Assembly: GCA_020523885.1 (NCBI GenBank)
Contig: JAJAPY010000020.1
Span: 1 to 64,000 of the forward strand
Origin: Candidatus Liberimonas magnetica
GTDB taxonomy: Bacteria > Elusimicrobiota > Endomicrobiia > Endomicrobiales > JAFGIL01
Direction of reading: 5' to 3'
Length of the DNA: 64,000 nucleotides
Part shown: in pieces, positions 9,963 through 18,627 of the stretch
Numbering within the stretch: the first letter of the stretch is position 1
Layout of the letters: each line of letters begins with the position of its first letter
Position numbers and translations under genes: made by a program
The notes under the pieces: generated by a model
What the model saw: only the letters and a program-made list of their open reading frames with translations
What the model was told of the DNA's origin: nothing
The model's database searches: none

Positions 9963-11048
9963 TTACCTGATCTTTAATGAAGCAAGAGAGATGAGAGCAA
10001 ATATTATCCCGAGTATCCAGAACCTGACCGTAACTTTTGGCTCTGCCCAGCCGGATAATTCAAAGTGATGATGGATCGGGGACATCTTAAATATTCTCTT
10101 CCCCCTATGGCGATAAGAATAGACTTGCAGAATAACGGAGAGGACCTCAATGACAAATACTCCGGATATTATAGCAAGTATTATCTCCTGCTTAATGAAT
10201 ACAGCGGTCAAACCCAATGCTCCGCCCAGGAACAGGCTTCCCGTGTCTCCCATAAAAACCTGAGCAGGATAAGTATTAAACCATAAAAATCCAAGCCCAG
10301 CACCCACAAGAGTTGCAAGGAATACACTTAATTCTCCGGCACCGGGTATGGGCACTATCCTTAAATAGGATGCTATCTTTAAATGCCCGGAAAAATAAGC
10401 AAAAAGGGCCATTGTAAAAGCTGCGATTATCAGATTACCTATAGCCAAGCCATCCAAACCGTCTGTTAGGTTTACCGCATTAGAACTTGCCACGATCACA
10501 AGGGCAGAAAATAAGATATACCCCAGGTATAGGTTTACAAAAATATTTTTTAGATAAGGGATATTTACAATTGAGGCGTAATCCGGATGCGGCGGATAAA
10601 ACCATAAATAGACTGAAACACCCAGGGCAAGTACGGACTGGGCTACAAATTTTATCTGTGGTTCTAATCCCTTGGGGTTTTTCTTTACGAGCTTCAGATA
10701 ATCGTCAAAAAAACCGATCAGGCCGAGCCAAACGATTGAAAACAGGATAATTACTATGAAACGGTTATCCAGCCTTGCCCATAAAAAAGTAGCTATGATC
10801 ATGGAAAGCAAAATAATAATGCCGCCCATCGTGGGGGTCCCTGATTTCGCCAGATGAGTTTGAGGCCCGTCACTCCTTATCACCTGTCCGATCTTATATT
10901 GTTTCAGGTATTTTATTATATGTGAACCTAAGACAAAGGCCAGTACCAGGCTCGTCAAAGCAGCCATAGCTGCCCTGAAAGTAATATACTGGAATAGATT
11001 GAAGGGCGAGAAATATAAGTGAAGCGGGTAAAAAAGATGATAGAACAA
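9963..11048 (-). CDS. mraY: Phospho-N-acetylmuramoyl-pentapeptide transferase MraY
   Basis: A 361-residue, ten-helix membrane enzyme that transfers phospho-MurNAc-pentapeptide to undecaprenyl phosphate to make lipid I. The Mg-binding FFDDYLKLVKKNPKGL, the NAVNLTDGLDGLA loop and the C-terminal MSPIHHHFELSGW are all intact. The start is a TTG at 11048. It is supported by the usual MraY N-terminus (FYHLFYPLHLYFSPFN), and no ribosome-binding site is obvious. A long repeat-filled gap of about 180 bp separates it from murF. Confidence 0.97.
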   Translation of the reverse strand: MFYHLFYPLHLYFSPFNLFQYITFRAAMAALTSLVLAFVLGSHIIKYLKQYKIGQVIRSDGPQTHLAKSGTPTMGGIIILLSMIIATFLWARLDNRFIVIILFSIVWLGLIGFFDDYLKLVKKNPKGLEPQIKFVAQSVLALGVSVYLWFYPPHPDYASIVNIPYLKNIFVNLYLGYILFSALVIVASSNAVNLTDGLDGLAIGNLIIAAFTMALFAYFSGHLKIASYLRIVPIPGAGELSVFLATLVGAGLGFLWFNTYPAQVFMGDTGSLFLGGALGLTAVFIKQEIILAIISGVFVIEVLSVILQVYSYRHRGKRIFKMSPIHHHFELSGWAEPKVTVRFWILGIIFALISLASLKIR

Positions 11049-11081
11049 GTTAATTTATCCTATATTAAATATATTGGGAAT

Positions 11082-11200
11082 TCAAAATGAAAAATGCAAA
11101 ATTTAGGTGTCCCGCATTAGCGGGGCTTATTTAAATTATCCCGCAAAATCGGGATACCGCAATTTTTCAATTTGCATTTTGCAATTTTCATTTTTCATTT
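11082..11200. repeat. Heptad-word hairpin element B
   Basis: In the mraY-murF gap, left-arm 7-mers such as TCAAAAT (11082) and GCAAAAT (11096) are mirrored by right-arm 7-mers such as TTTGCAT (11171) and TTTTCAT (11185, 11192). Two smaller hairpins lie in the loop, built on GTCCCGC/GCGGGGC and ATCCCGC/GCGGGAT. No gene is present here. Confidence 0.7.
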
Positions 11201-11231
11201 GTTAGCCATCATAGGCCGGGCTAACTTGAGT

Positions 11232-12608
11232 CTAGTCGGAAAATACCTGGCTTATTATTTCTTCAAATTTCATTCCGCGTGAAGCTTTAAAAAATATCAC
11301 ATCTTGAGACAAAACATGCTTTTTAAGCTCCTGGGTTAATTCATCTTTTTCCTTAAAATATTTTACGTTATTTGTATCAATAGCTAAAAAAGCATTTTCC
11401 ATCAAAGGGCCGTATAATAAGATACTGTTCAACGGTTTATGAGTAAGGAATTCACCTAATGAATGATGTTCCATCTTTGCTTCTTGCCCCAACTCCAGCA
11501 TATCTCCCAGAACCACTATCTTATCCCGGTCCGGGAAAGACTGGACCAGGCTGTCGATCGATTCTCTCATTGAAGAGGGGTTTGCATTATAGGCGTCATT
11601 GACTATAGTAACACCTGATACCATATCCTTTACATTCATCCTCATTTTTGGGATGCTATAGTTTTCTAGCCCATCTTTTATTAATTCAATCTCCGCTCCA
11701 AGAACTGTTGCTGCAGCTGCTGCGGCTAAAGCGTTGTAAATATTGAACTTACCGAATACAGGCAGCTCTATAGCTATGGAGTTATCATTAATATGCAGGT
11801 CAAATTTCGGATGGCCGGGCCATAGCTTTAAATTTGTCGCATATACGTTTGCGGGTTTGTTCAAGCCAAAAAACATAATATTCGTCTTTAATGTTTTATC
11901 CAGGCCGCTTAGGTACTGATCGTCTTTGTTTATTACCGACCATCCGTCGTTTGGCAGGCTTTCCAGCAGGTTTTTCTTCTCCGTTAAAACTCCGTCAAGG
12001 TCTTTGAAACCTTCAAGGTGCGCAAGGCCTATATTTGTAATCACTCCGACTTTGGGAGCAGCTATTTCGCTTAACCTTTTGATTTCTCCGAAACAAGATG
12101 TCCCCAGCTCCAAAACCGAATATAGATATTTTGAACTTAGATTGAACAAGGTCAAAGGCAGTCCGATCTGGTTATTATAATTTCCTGCATTTTTTAAAGT
12201 AGCCCCTTTTTTGCTTAAAATAGAAGCCAGCATTTCTTTTACAGTGGTTTTCCCATTTGAGCCCGTGATGGCTACAACCTCAAGGCTGAACTTTCTCCTG
12301 TAGTAGCCCGCCAGATCACCGAGCGCTTTGACCGAATCGGAGACTTTTATTATAGCGGGTATGTACGGGAAAGGCTTACCGAGGTCAACATCGTTCCTTG
12401 TAATAATAAGCCCCTTGGCTCCTTTTTCGATCGCTACTTTTAAATAATCATGCCCGTCATAATTTTTGCCTTTAATGGCAAAATAATAATCATCTTTTTT
12501 TAAAGTGCGCGTGTCCGTCGCTATAGATTCAACCGGGGAATGCGGATCCCCCAGAAGGAATTCTCCTTTTACTGCATCGATTAGCTGGTATAAAGATAAA
12601 TTCTCCAG
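11232..12608 (-). CDS. murF: UDP-MurNAc-tripeptide--D-Ala-D-Ala ligase MurF (CTG start)
   Basis: Mur ligase that adds D-Ala-D-Ala to the UDP-MurNAc-tripeptide. The first ATG in frame (12233) would cut off the N-terminal substrate domain and the ATP loop. Those are clearly encoded upstream in the same frame: LIDAVKGEFLLGD near the N-terminus, TDTRTLKKDDYYFAIKG, then VVAITGSNGKTTVKEML. The frame is open back to a TAG at 12654-12656 with no ATG, GTG or TTG. The best start is a CTG at 12608, seven bases after AGGAGG. It gives 458 residues, the usual MurF size. The AGGAGG belongs to a palindromic repeat that separates murE from murF. Confidence 0.88.
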   Translation of the reverse strand: MENLSLYQLIDAVKGEFLLGDPHSPVESIATDTRTLKKDDYYFAIKGKNYDGHDYLKVAIEKGAKGLIITRNDVDLGKPFPYIPAIIKVSDSVKALGDLAGYYRRKFSLEVVAITGSNGKTTVKEMLASILSKKGATLKNAGNYNNQIGLPLTLFNLSSKYLYSVLELGTSCFGEIKRLSEIAAPKVGVITNIGLAHLEGFKDLDGVLTEKKNLLESLPNDGWSVINKDDQYLSGLDKTLKTNIMFFGLNKPANVYATNLKLWPGHPKFDLHINDNSIAIELPVFGKFNIYNALAAAAAATVLGAEIELIKDGLENYSIPKMRMNVKDMVSGVTIVNDAYNANPSSMRESIDSLVQSFPDRDKIVVLGDMLELGQEAKMEHHSLGEFLTHKPLNSILLYGPLMENAFLAIDTNNVKYFKEKDELTQELKKHVLSQDVIFFKASRGMKFEEIISQVFSD

Positions 12609-12652
12609 TGGAGCTCCTCCTGTAGGAGCCGAAGGCTCCTTAAATAACGCGA
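12606..12652. repeat. GGAGCC/GGCTCC palindromic repeat between murE and murF
   Basis: A short palindrome (GGAGCCTTCGGCTCC on the minus strand) followed by ACAGGAGGAGCTCC. Closely related units occur at 14217-14285 and 59155-59185, also followed by AATAACGC-like flanks. This copy supplies the ribosome-binding site proposed for murF. Confidence 0.7.
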
Positions 12653-12673
12653 CCTACTGCGATCTTGAATGTA

Positions 12674-14188
12674 CTATAGTTTGCCTTTTGAGATATATTT
12701 TTTTGCTATTTCAGCATCATTAAAATGTATCTTTTGGTCTTTAAGTATCTGGTATGTTTCATGGCCTTTGCCGGCTAAAAGTATTATATCGCCTTTCTGT
12801 GCCATAGCCACTGCTGTCGATATAGCCTGTTCCCTGTCCAGGACTACTTGATAATTATTCCTGTTATGACGCCTGATACCGACTTCAATATCAAGAGCTA
12901 TCTGGGACGGGTCTTCGCTTCTTGGGTTATCTGAAGTTACAAAAACATAATCGCTGAATCTTGTAGCAATGTCGCCCATCACAGGCCTTTTTGTCCTGTC
13001 CCTGTCCCCGCCGCAGCCAAAAACAGTTATGAGCCTTTTATGCGGTAATTGGCGCAAAGCGGCCAGAACATTCTTTAAGGCATCATCCGTATGTGCATAG
13101 TCCACAACTACGGTATAAGACTGTCCAAGGCTTACCTTCTCTAACCTGCCCGGGACAAAAGGAGATGCCTTGATATTCTTTATAATATTCTCTAAAGAGA
13201 TGCCTATTCCCAGGGCTGCGCCGACACTCGCAAGCACATTGTAAACATTGTACATACCCAGATAACCCACATGTACTTTCCCTTTTCCGGCAGGGGTTTC
13301 AAGAAAGAATTCCGTGCCTTTGCTGGATATTTTTACTCTCTTTGCTTTTATATCGGCTTTTTTCGACAAGCCATAAGTTATTACAGTGGTGTTTTTTACC
13401 TCTCTTATAAGTTTCTTGCCCCACGGGTCATCTATATTGATTATAGCAAATTTAGGAATTAAAGTGTTTGAACCCGTCCGTTTCGGTTTTGCAGAGTAGC
13501 TTTTTCTGCCGTTTTGTAATGACAGGAACAATCTTTTTTTAGCTTCAAAGTAATCTTCCATAGTCTTGTGAAAATCAAGATGATCTCTTGTAAGGTTAGT
13601 AAATAGAGCTATATCAAATTCCACAAAATTAACGCGTCCTAGATAAAGCGCATGCGAAGAAACCTCCATTATTGCAGAACCGCATTTGCTCTTTACCATA
13701 TCATTTAGGATCTTAAAGGTTTCGGAGGATTCCGGAGTTGTATTTTGCGTTGGGTATGTTCTCTGCCTGAACCTGTAATTCACCGTACCTATTACGCCGG
13801 CATAAATGCCGACTTTATTTAAAATATTCTCCAATAAGTAGGTAATAGTAGTTTTTCCGTTCGTTCCCGTAACTCCTATCATCAGAAGTTTCTTATCTGG
13901 ATGGGAATAAAAATTACTGCTTAAATATGCCAGGGCCCGCCTAATATCAGATACCACGACCAGAGCTGCATTTTTTATGTCAATAAATTCGTCCGTTACT
14001 ACCACCTTTGCTCCGGAATTTATGGCATTACCTATAAAACTCTTGCCGTCTGCGTGATAACCGGATAGAGCCACAAATATATTCCCCGGTTTGATCTTTC
14101 TGGAATCATGCGTTATACCGGTTATATTGATATTCTTATCTCCGAAAACCTCGCAATCTAATCCATTCAAAACAGTTTTTAGTTTCAT
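12674..14188 (-). CDS. murE: UDP-MurNAc-tripeptide synthetase MurE (meso-DAP type)
   Basis: A 504-residue Mur ligase that adds the third amino acid of the stem peptide. The ATP loop GVTGTNGKTTITYLL (near residues 104-118) and the acceptor-site SDNPRSEDP are visible. The DNPR motif is the known signature for meso-diaminopimelate rather than lysine, so the peptidoglycan is predicted to be DAP-type. Between this start and the ftsI stop lie about 250 bp of dispersed repeats, an unusual break in this otherwise compact cluster. Confidence 0.97.
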   Translation of the reverse strand: MKLKTVLNGLDCEVFGDKNINITGITHDSRKIKPGNIFVALSGYHADGKSFIGNAINSGAKVVVTDEFIDIKNAALVVVSDIRRALAYLSSNFYSHPDKKLLMIGVTGTNGKTTITYLLENILNKVGIYAGVIGTVNYRFRQRTYPTQNTTPESSETFKILNDMVKSKCGSAIMEVSSHALYLGRVNFVEFDIALFTNLTRDHLDFHKTMEDYFEAKKRLFLSLQNGRKSYSAKPKRTGSNTLIPKFAIINIDDPWGKKLIREVKNTTVITYGLSKKADIKAKRVKISSKGTEFFLETPAGKGKVHVGYLGMYNVYNVLASVGAALGIGISLENIIKNIKASPFVPGRLEKVSLGQSYTVVVDYAHTDDALKNVLAALRQLPHKRLITVFGCGGDRDRTKRPVMGDIATRFSDYVFVTSDNPRSEDPSQIALDIEVGIRRHNRNNYQVVLDREQAISTAVAMAQKGDIILLAGKGHETYQILKDQKIHFNDAEIAKKYISKGKL

Positions 14189-14209
14189 TGGCTATCGCGT
14201 CCTGTGGAA

Positions 14210-14285
14210 CCCCTCTGGCCAGGAGCCGGAGGCTCCTTTAGTGATGCTCCTCCGGCTGAAGCCGGAGGCTTCTTTAATAACGCAG
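14210..14285. repeat. Tandem GC-rich palindromes upstream of murE
   Basis: Two adjacent palindromes, AGGAGCCGGAGGCTCCT (from about 14220) and CTCCTCCGG/CCGGAGG (about 14246-14270), belong to the same family as the units at 12606 and 59155. They separate ftsI from murE and could act as a transcript hairpin or terminator. Confidence 0.65.
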
Positions 14286-14340
14286 CCTAATGTGACTTCA
14301 TTAATTTGATTTGACGGAATCCCTTTAGGGACTACATCAT

Positions 14341-14442
14341 TTTGCATTGCCTACTCCGCCGTAGTAGCCTTTATGGCTACGAAGGCCGGGCATCCTCCGA
14401 CAGAAGTCGGAGGTTTTCATGTCGCATGTAATAATGTTACAT
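14341..14442. repeat. Dispersed ~100-bp palindromic repeat, copy 2
   Basis: Near-identical to positions 1-102. It contains a perfect stem CCTCCGAC-AGAA-GTCGGAGG followed by TTTTC (about 14393-14417). It ends at the ftsI stop codon and abuts a second repeat type. Confidence 0.8.
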
Positions 14443-16197
14443 CCCGCCATCATTTATTCCCCGACATACGTCGGAGGTTTTCTTTGCGGCGGGATAATTG
14501 GGAATATTTTTGTTATTAGCCAATAACATAGTTTCATTCTCAGGCAAAATCCTTAAATACTGCAATGAACGGGAACATACTTTCTGAAAAACCGGGACTG
14601 CCGTAGTAGAGGCCCAATAGTCTGTCTTAGGTTCATCAAGTATTACAAGTATCGTTAATTTCGGGTTTATTACAGGGACTATCCCGCAAAATGATGCAGT
14701 ATATAATTTTGTAGAATATTTTTTTGTCAGGGGGTCCCTTTTTTGGGCTGTGCCCGTTTTTCCGCCAATTTTATAACCCGGTATCTTCGCGAGCTGGCCG
14801 GTCCCTTTTTCTACTACACTAAGAAGAATTTCTTTTAATTCTTTAGCTGTCTTTTCAGATATCGTCCTTCTTATTATTTTCTTGTCCGGGCTGTATAGGA
14901 CATCCCCTTCCGGGCTTACTATCTTTTTTATTATGACTGGTTCAAGCAGTAGTCCGCTATTCGCTATCGCAGAATACGCATTGATAATCTGCAGCGCTGT
15001 TACCCCTATTTCCTGTCCGAAAGAAATTATGGGAAGAGACAGGCCGCTCCATTCATTCGGAGCCTTTAAAAGTCCTTTTACCTCGCCCGGGAGGTTTATG
15101 CCTGTCTTGCTGTTAAAACCGAACTGCCTTATATATTTATAGAGAATGTTTTTCCCCAGTCTCTGCCCTATCTTAGCTGCACCGATATTTGACGAATATT
15201 CTATTACCTCATCAAAATTTAACAGCCCCTGTTTTTCATGGTCTTTGATGATATGGTCATAAACAGCATACTTGCCGTTTTCACACCATATAACTTCATT
15301 CCTCTTTATAAGTTTTTCTTCGAGGGCTGCGGCAGCGGTGATTAACTTGAATGTAGAACCTGGCTCAAAAATATTGCTTATGGCAGGATTGCATAAACTC
15401 TTTGAACCAAAATAAGATTCCGGCTTATAATTCGGCCTGCAGGCAAGCGCAAGTATTTCTCCCGTATTTGGGTCTTGTATGATTATAACCCCGTCTTTGG
15501 ACCTTGTCTTTGCCATAGCATCTTCCAGCTCCTGCTCGGCAATGAACTGGAGGTTCCTGTCAATAGTTAAATAAACATTAGCACCTCTAATAGCATCCAT
15601 ATCGGTCAGTTTATCCGGTATTTCCCTTCCTTGGCCATCACGATACCTTAAGTCTTTTATTTTTTTCCCGGAAAGATGAGAATCACAGGAGTATTCAATC
15701 CCTTCAAGCCCTGCTCCTTCCTTGCTCACTACTCCAAGCAGATAACAAGCCATATCCTTTTCCGGGTATTTTCTGGAAAAAGCAGGTACAAAACCAAGAC
15801 CGGGTATTTTCCATGATTTGACAAGGTTCATAGTTTCAATATCTAGATTTTCTTCCAAAGGTATGTATGACCTGTTCCTATCAGAAAGTAAAATATCTTT
15901 AGGCACTTTTATATTTATCTTATTCAATCTTTTAACTACTTCTTCGCTATTATCTATTAGCTTGCCGTCTGCAAAAATTGTGTATGAGGCCGTGCTCATC
16001 GCAAGGATCTTGCCGTTTTTATCAAATATCATACCCCTGCAGGAACTTTCAGGACGGTTCTTTGTTATGGTTTTTTCGACCTTAGAATTTATTTCCTGAT
16101 GGTGCCATATCTGAATGAAAAAAAGGCGTGCGCCTATCGTTACAAAAGAAAATATTATAAAAAATATTGATAAAATCAGCCTTTTTGAATTAATCAT
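14437..16197 (-). CDS. ftsI: Division-specific transpeptidase FtsI (PBP2b/PBP3 class)
   Basis: A 586-residue class B penicillin-binding protein with one N-terminal membrane anchor (about residues 7-29), a dimerisation domain, and a transpeptidase domain carrying STFK (S281, K284), SSN (335-337) and KTG (480-482). It cross-links peptidoglycan at the septum with FtsW. There is no PASTA domain. The last 18 or so residues (from PAAKKTSD to the end) are encoded by the dispersed repeat at 14439-14495, so the native C-terminus appears to have been replaced or extended by repeat insertion. It overlaps ftsL by 8 bp. Confidence 0.96.
   Translation of the reverse strand: MINSKRLILSIFFIIFSFVTIGARLFFIQIWHHQEINSKVEKTITKNRPESSCRGMIFDKNGKILAMSTASYTIFADGKLIDNSEEVVKRLNKINIKVPKDILLSDRNRSYIPLEENLDIETMNLVKSWKIPGLGFVPAFSRKYPEKDMACYLLGVVSKEGAGLEGIEYSCDSHLSGKKIKDLRYRDGQGREIPDKLTDMDAIRGANVYLTIDRNLQFIAEQELEDAMAKTRSKDGVIIIQDPNTGEILALACRPNYKPESYFGSKSLCNPAISNIFEPGSTFKLITAAAALEEKLIKRNEVIWCENGKYAVYDHIIKDHEKQGLLNFDEVIEYSSNIGAAKIGQRLGKNILYKYIRQFGFNSKTGINLPGEVKGLLKAPNEWSGLSLPIISFGQEIGVTALQIINAYSAIANSGLLLEPVIIKKIVSPEGDVLYSPDKKIIRRTISEKTAKELKEILLSVVEKGTGQLAKIPGYKIGGKTGTAQKRDPLTKKYSTKLYTASFCGIVPVINPKLTILVILDEPKTDYWASTTAVPVFQKVCSRSLQYLRILPENETMLLANNKNIPNYPAAKKTSDVCRGINDGGM
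14439..14495. repeat. Dispersed repeat type 2, inside the ftsI 3' end
   Basis: This unit begins ACATCCCG and ends GCGGCGGGAT. It matches 59196-59258 at both ends and in order, with a hairpin core CCGACATACGTCGG in this copy. It overlaps the C-terminal codons of ftsI. Confidence 0.75.
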
Positions 16198-16447
16198 TTT
16201 CTAGATAGATTATATCCTTATCCTGGGGATGTATTAAGCCTTTTTGTTTTGCTATTTGATCTAATCTTTCCATAGAAAGATATTCATTTATCTTCAATTT
16301 CAGGACATCATTTTGCTGTTCCCATTTTTCACATTCTTTGCTCAGATTGTCTACTTTATATCCCAAACGTATGGCTTCCGTTTGCTGCCAGAGATAAAAA
16401 GACAATACTAAAGTTACAGCCAACAGGATTTGAAGATATTTGATCAT
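16190..16447 (-). CDS. ftsL: FtsL-like division protein
   Basis: An 85-residue bitopic protein with a transmembrane helix at about residues 4-20 followed by a heptad-type coiled coil (DNLSKECEKWEQQNDVLKLK) and a short periplasmic tail. FtsL proteins are poorly conserved in sequence. The call rests on topology, size and position between rsmH and ftsI, where FtsL bridges to the FtsWI synthase. Confidence 0.8.
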   Translation of the reverse strand: MIKYLQILLAVTLVLSFYLWQQTEAIRLGYKVDNLSKECEKWEQQNDVLKLKINEYLSMERLDQIAKQKGLIHPQDKDIIYLEND

Positions 16448-16449
16448 TT

Positions 16450-17331
16450 TTAGGACTTTTCCACTGACCTTAATTTTGCGCTTCTGCTTCTCGGGTTTAA
16501 ATTTATTTCTTCCTGGCTTGGAGTGATTATTTTTTTTGTCAACAAACGATAAGTGCCTTCTTTACTTAGGTCCCTGAAATTATTTTTGACTATCCTGTCT
16601 TCCAGGGAGTGATAGCTTATGATTACCACTCTTGCTCCGGGTTTTAAACAAGCGGGTAGTTTATCCAAGGCTGATTTGAGGTTTTCTAACTCGTTATTAA
16701 CTTTGATCCTTAAGGCTTGAAAAACTTTTGTTGCGGGATGGATTTTGCCTTCTCGTTTCTTTACTCTTCCGACAAGTTCTGCCAGGTCTCTTGCAGATTT
16801 AATCTTATCCTTTTCTTGTTTTATAATACGGCTGATCTTTTTTGAGAATCTTTCTTCTCCTAGATTATAGAATATCTCGCTCAGCTCATCTTCACTGCAA
16901 CAATTTATAATGTCCAGTGCGCTGTTATTTATTTGATCATCCATTCTCATGTCCAGATTTGAAGATTTAAAACTAAAACCCCTATCTGGGCTGTCAAACT
17001 GATGAGAAGAAACGCCTAGATCAAGCAATATCCCGTCTGCCAGGTTTACTCCTGCGCCGGCCAATGCAGCTGACAGCTCTTTAAAATTCGTCTTTATCAG
17101 CTTTAGCCGGTCTTTAAAAACACTCAAATTCCTTTCGCATTCTCTTATAGCTTCTATATCGCAATCAAGAGCTATTATTCTTATCTCCGGATATTTTTCA
17201 AGAAAATACCTGCTGTGACCACCTCCGCCTGCGGTTGCATCGATATATACACCACCTGTATTCTTTATCAGATATTCTTCCGTTTCTTTAAGCATTACAG
17301 GTAAATGGTATATATGATAATTCTCTTCCAC
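16450..17331 (-). CDS. rsmH: 16S rRNA (cytosine-1402-N4)-methyltransferase RsmH
   Basis: A 293-residue SAM-dependent methyltransferase that modifies C1402 in the ribosomal P site. It has the SAM loop DATAGGGGHSRYFLEKY, DLGVSSHQFDSPDRGFSF and the C-terminal HSLEDRIVK and NPRSRSAKLRSVE. The start is a GTG at 17331. It lies second in the cluster, 32 bp after mraZ, the classical order. Confidence 0.97.
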   Translation of the reverse strand: MEENYHIYHLPVMLKETEEYLIKNTGGVYIDATAGGGGHSRYFLEKYPEIRIIALDCDIEAIRECERNLSVFKDRLKLIKTNFKELSAALAGAGVNLADGILLDLGVSSHQFDSPDRGFSFKSSNLDMRMDDQINNSALDIINCCSEDELSEIFYNLGEERFSKKISRIIKQEKDKIKSARDLAELVGRVKKREGKIHPATKVFQALRIKVNNELENLKSALDKLPACLKPGARVVIISYHSLEDRIVKNNFRDLSKEGTYRLLTKKIITPSQEEINLNPRSRSAKLRSVEKS

Positions 17332-17363
17332 TTTTATGATTTATGCCTCTCTTCGTTAAGACA

Positions 17364-17789
17364 TTATAATTCCAATTTGACCGCAAGTTTCTTTAAAGAT
17401 ATTTCAGCCTTTTCCTTGGAATAGTTTTTCCACTTTTGTTCATCCCATATCTCGATCCTGTTACCGACACCTACAATAACAGCATCCCGTTTTATTTTTG
17501 CAAAATCTTTAAGGTTTTTTGGGATAAGGACTCTTCCCTGCGTGTCCAGATATAGCTCGTGAGCTCCGGATAAAAGAGCGCGTTTGAACGCCCTTTCCTC
17601 GGTCTTGTCCGGCAAGGAAAGGTTCTCAAGCTTAGTTAAGACCTTTTCCCAGGTTTTCATGTCATATAAAAAAAGACAGCCTTCAAGGCCTTGAGTAAGA
17701 ATAAATAATTTTGATTTTTCCCTCAGGATTGAAGGAATAAAAAGCCGGTTTTTTGTATCTATGGTATGGTTATATCGTCCAATATACAT
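17364..17789 (-). CDS. mraZ: Transcriptional regulator MraZ
   Basis: A 141-residue protein with two SpoVT-AbrB-like half domains, each with its DxxxR-type motif (DTKNRLFIPSILRE, DTQGRVLIPKNLKDF). MraZ rings bind direct repeats in front of the cell-wall cluster and repress it. Three 10-bp repeats lie directly upstream of this start, within the leader, which fits autoregulation of the whole cluster. Confidence 0.95.
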   Translation of the reverse strand: MYIGRYNHTIDTKNRLFIPSILREKSKLFILTQGLEGCLFLYDMKTWEKVLTKLENLSLPDKTEERAFKRALLSGAHELYLDTQGRVLIPKNLKDFAKIKRDAVIVGVGNRIEIWDEQKWKNYSKEKAEISLKKLAVKLEL

Positions 17790-17791
17790 TA

Positions 17792-17822
17792 TTTGTCACT
17801 TAACACCACTTTTCACCACTTT
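17792..17822 (-). promoter_or_regulatory. MraZ operator: three 10-bp direct repeats
   Basis: On the minus strand the units AAGTGGTGAA, AAGTGGTGTT and AAGTGACAAA are adjacent with exact 10-bp spacing and end two bases before the mraZ start codon. Known MraZ boxes are GTG-containing repeats spaced one helical turn apart. The third unit is degenerate. These lie downstream of the promoter, so binding would block early transcription or translation initiation. Confidence 0.75.
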
Positions 17823-17828
17823 AGTATA

Positions 17829-17858
17829 AGTATACAATATAACATAAAATATTGTCAA
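17829..17858 (-). promoter_or_regulatory. Sigma-70 promoter of the mraZ cluster
   Basis: On the minus strand, TTGACA (17853-17858) and TATACT (17829-17834) are separated by 18 bp. A second TATACT follows immediately (17823-17828). This is the only consensus-like promoter seen for the 12-kb division and cell-wall cluster. Confidence 0.75.
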
Positions 17859-17965
17859 TATATATTTTAAAATAATATTTTTATGATTTATCAGGTTGTT
17901 CTGCAGACATGCCTGGAGGTGTCAGAGATACTTAAAAAAAATGGGCCGATTAAGGTTTTACGGGG

Positions 17966-18325
17966 TTATTTACCAAATATCATTTTTATGGCGACTAGAA
18001 GCATTGCTGCACCGAACAGCTTTTTAAGTGCGTCGTTTGAAAATAACGCCGCTATCTTTGCTCCAATAAAACCTCCTATAAAAAAACCCAGGCATATAAA
18101 AACAGCTATCTTAAGGTCAACATTGCCGTTCTTATAATAAACCCAGGCTGCAAGCAGGCCTATAGGAGGTATTAATATAGCAAGGGTAGTACCCTGTGCC
18201 TGATGCTGTGTAAGCTTGAATAAGTAGACAAGGGCAGGAATTAAGATTATGCCGCCGCCTATCCCAAACAGACCGCCCAGTACCCCTGCTACGAACCCTA
18301 AAAGCACATAAAGGACAATTATCAT
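17966..18325 (-). CDS. Half-size TauE/SafE-family membrane protein
   Basis: A 119-residue protein with four hydrophobic segments and the glycine signature GFVAGVLGGLFGIGGGIILIPAL of the TauE/SafE (DUF81) anion exporter family. Full-length members have two such halves in about 250 residues. This one carries a single half and may work as a homodimer. Reading ends cleanly on both sides and no second half is encoded nearby, so it looks like a genuine short form rather than a break. The substrate (sulfite, organosulfonate or other anion) is unknown. Confidence 0.75.
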   Translation of the reverse strand: MIIVLYVLLGFVAGVLGGLFGIGGGIILIPALVYLFKLTQHQAQGTTLAILIPPIGLLAAWVYYKNGNVDLKIAVFICLGFFIGGFIGAKIAALFSNDALKKLFGAAMLLVAIKMIFGK

Positions 18326-18627
18326 CCAATTCTCAACAAAATTATTTTTAAGATAACCTATACACCGAATTCTGTCCCCGCCTCATCGGCAGGGTAGGAT
18401 CATCATTCTGCCCCGCAAATTGCTTTACGGGATCAAGCGGCCGTAAATGGCCTTGCTTCCCAGTAAGGATTTAGCCGTTTCAACCCCGCACTTATAAAAG
18501 TATCTCTACTTTCATTATACTGCGGGACTCAGCCGAAAAAAATTTGCATTTTTTCCTGCTGCCTCTGAGCTTTCGATCAAAGGCGTCTCTGTTCGCACCT
18601 CTTGCCGCTACTGCGCAGCGGAAACAC

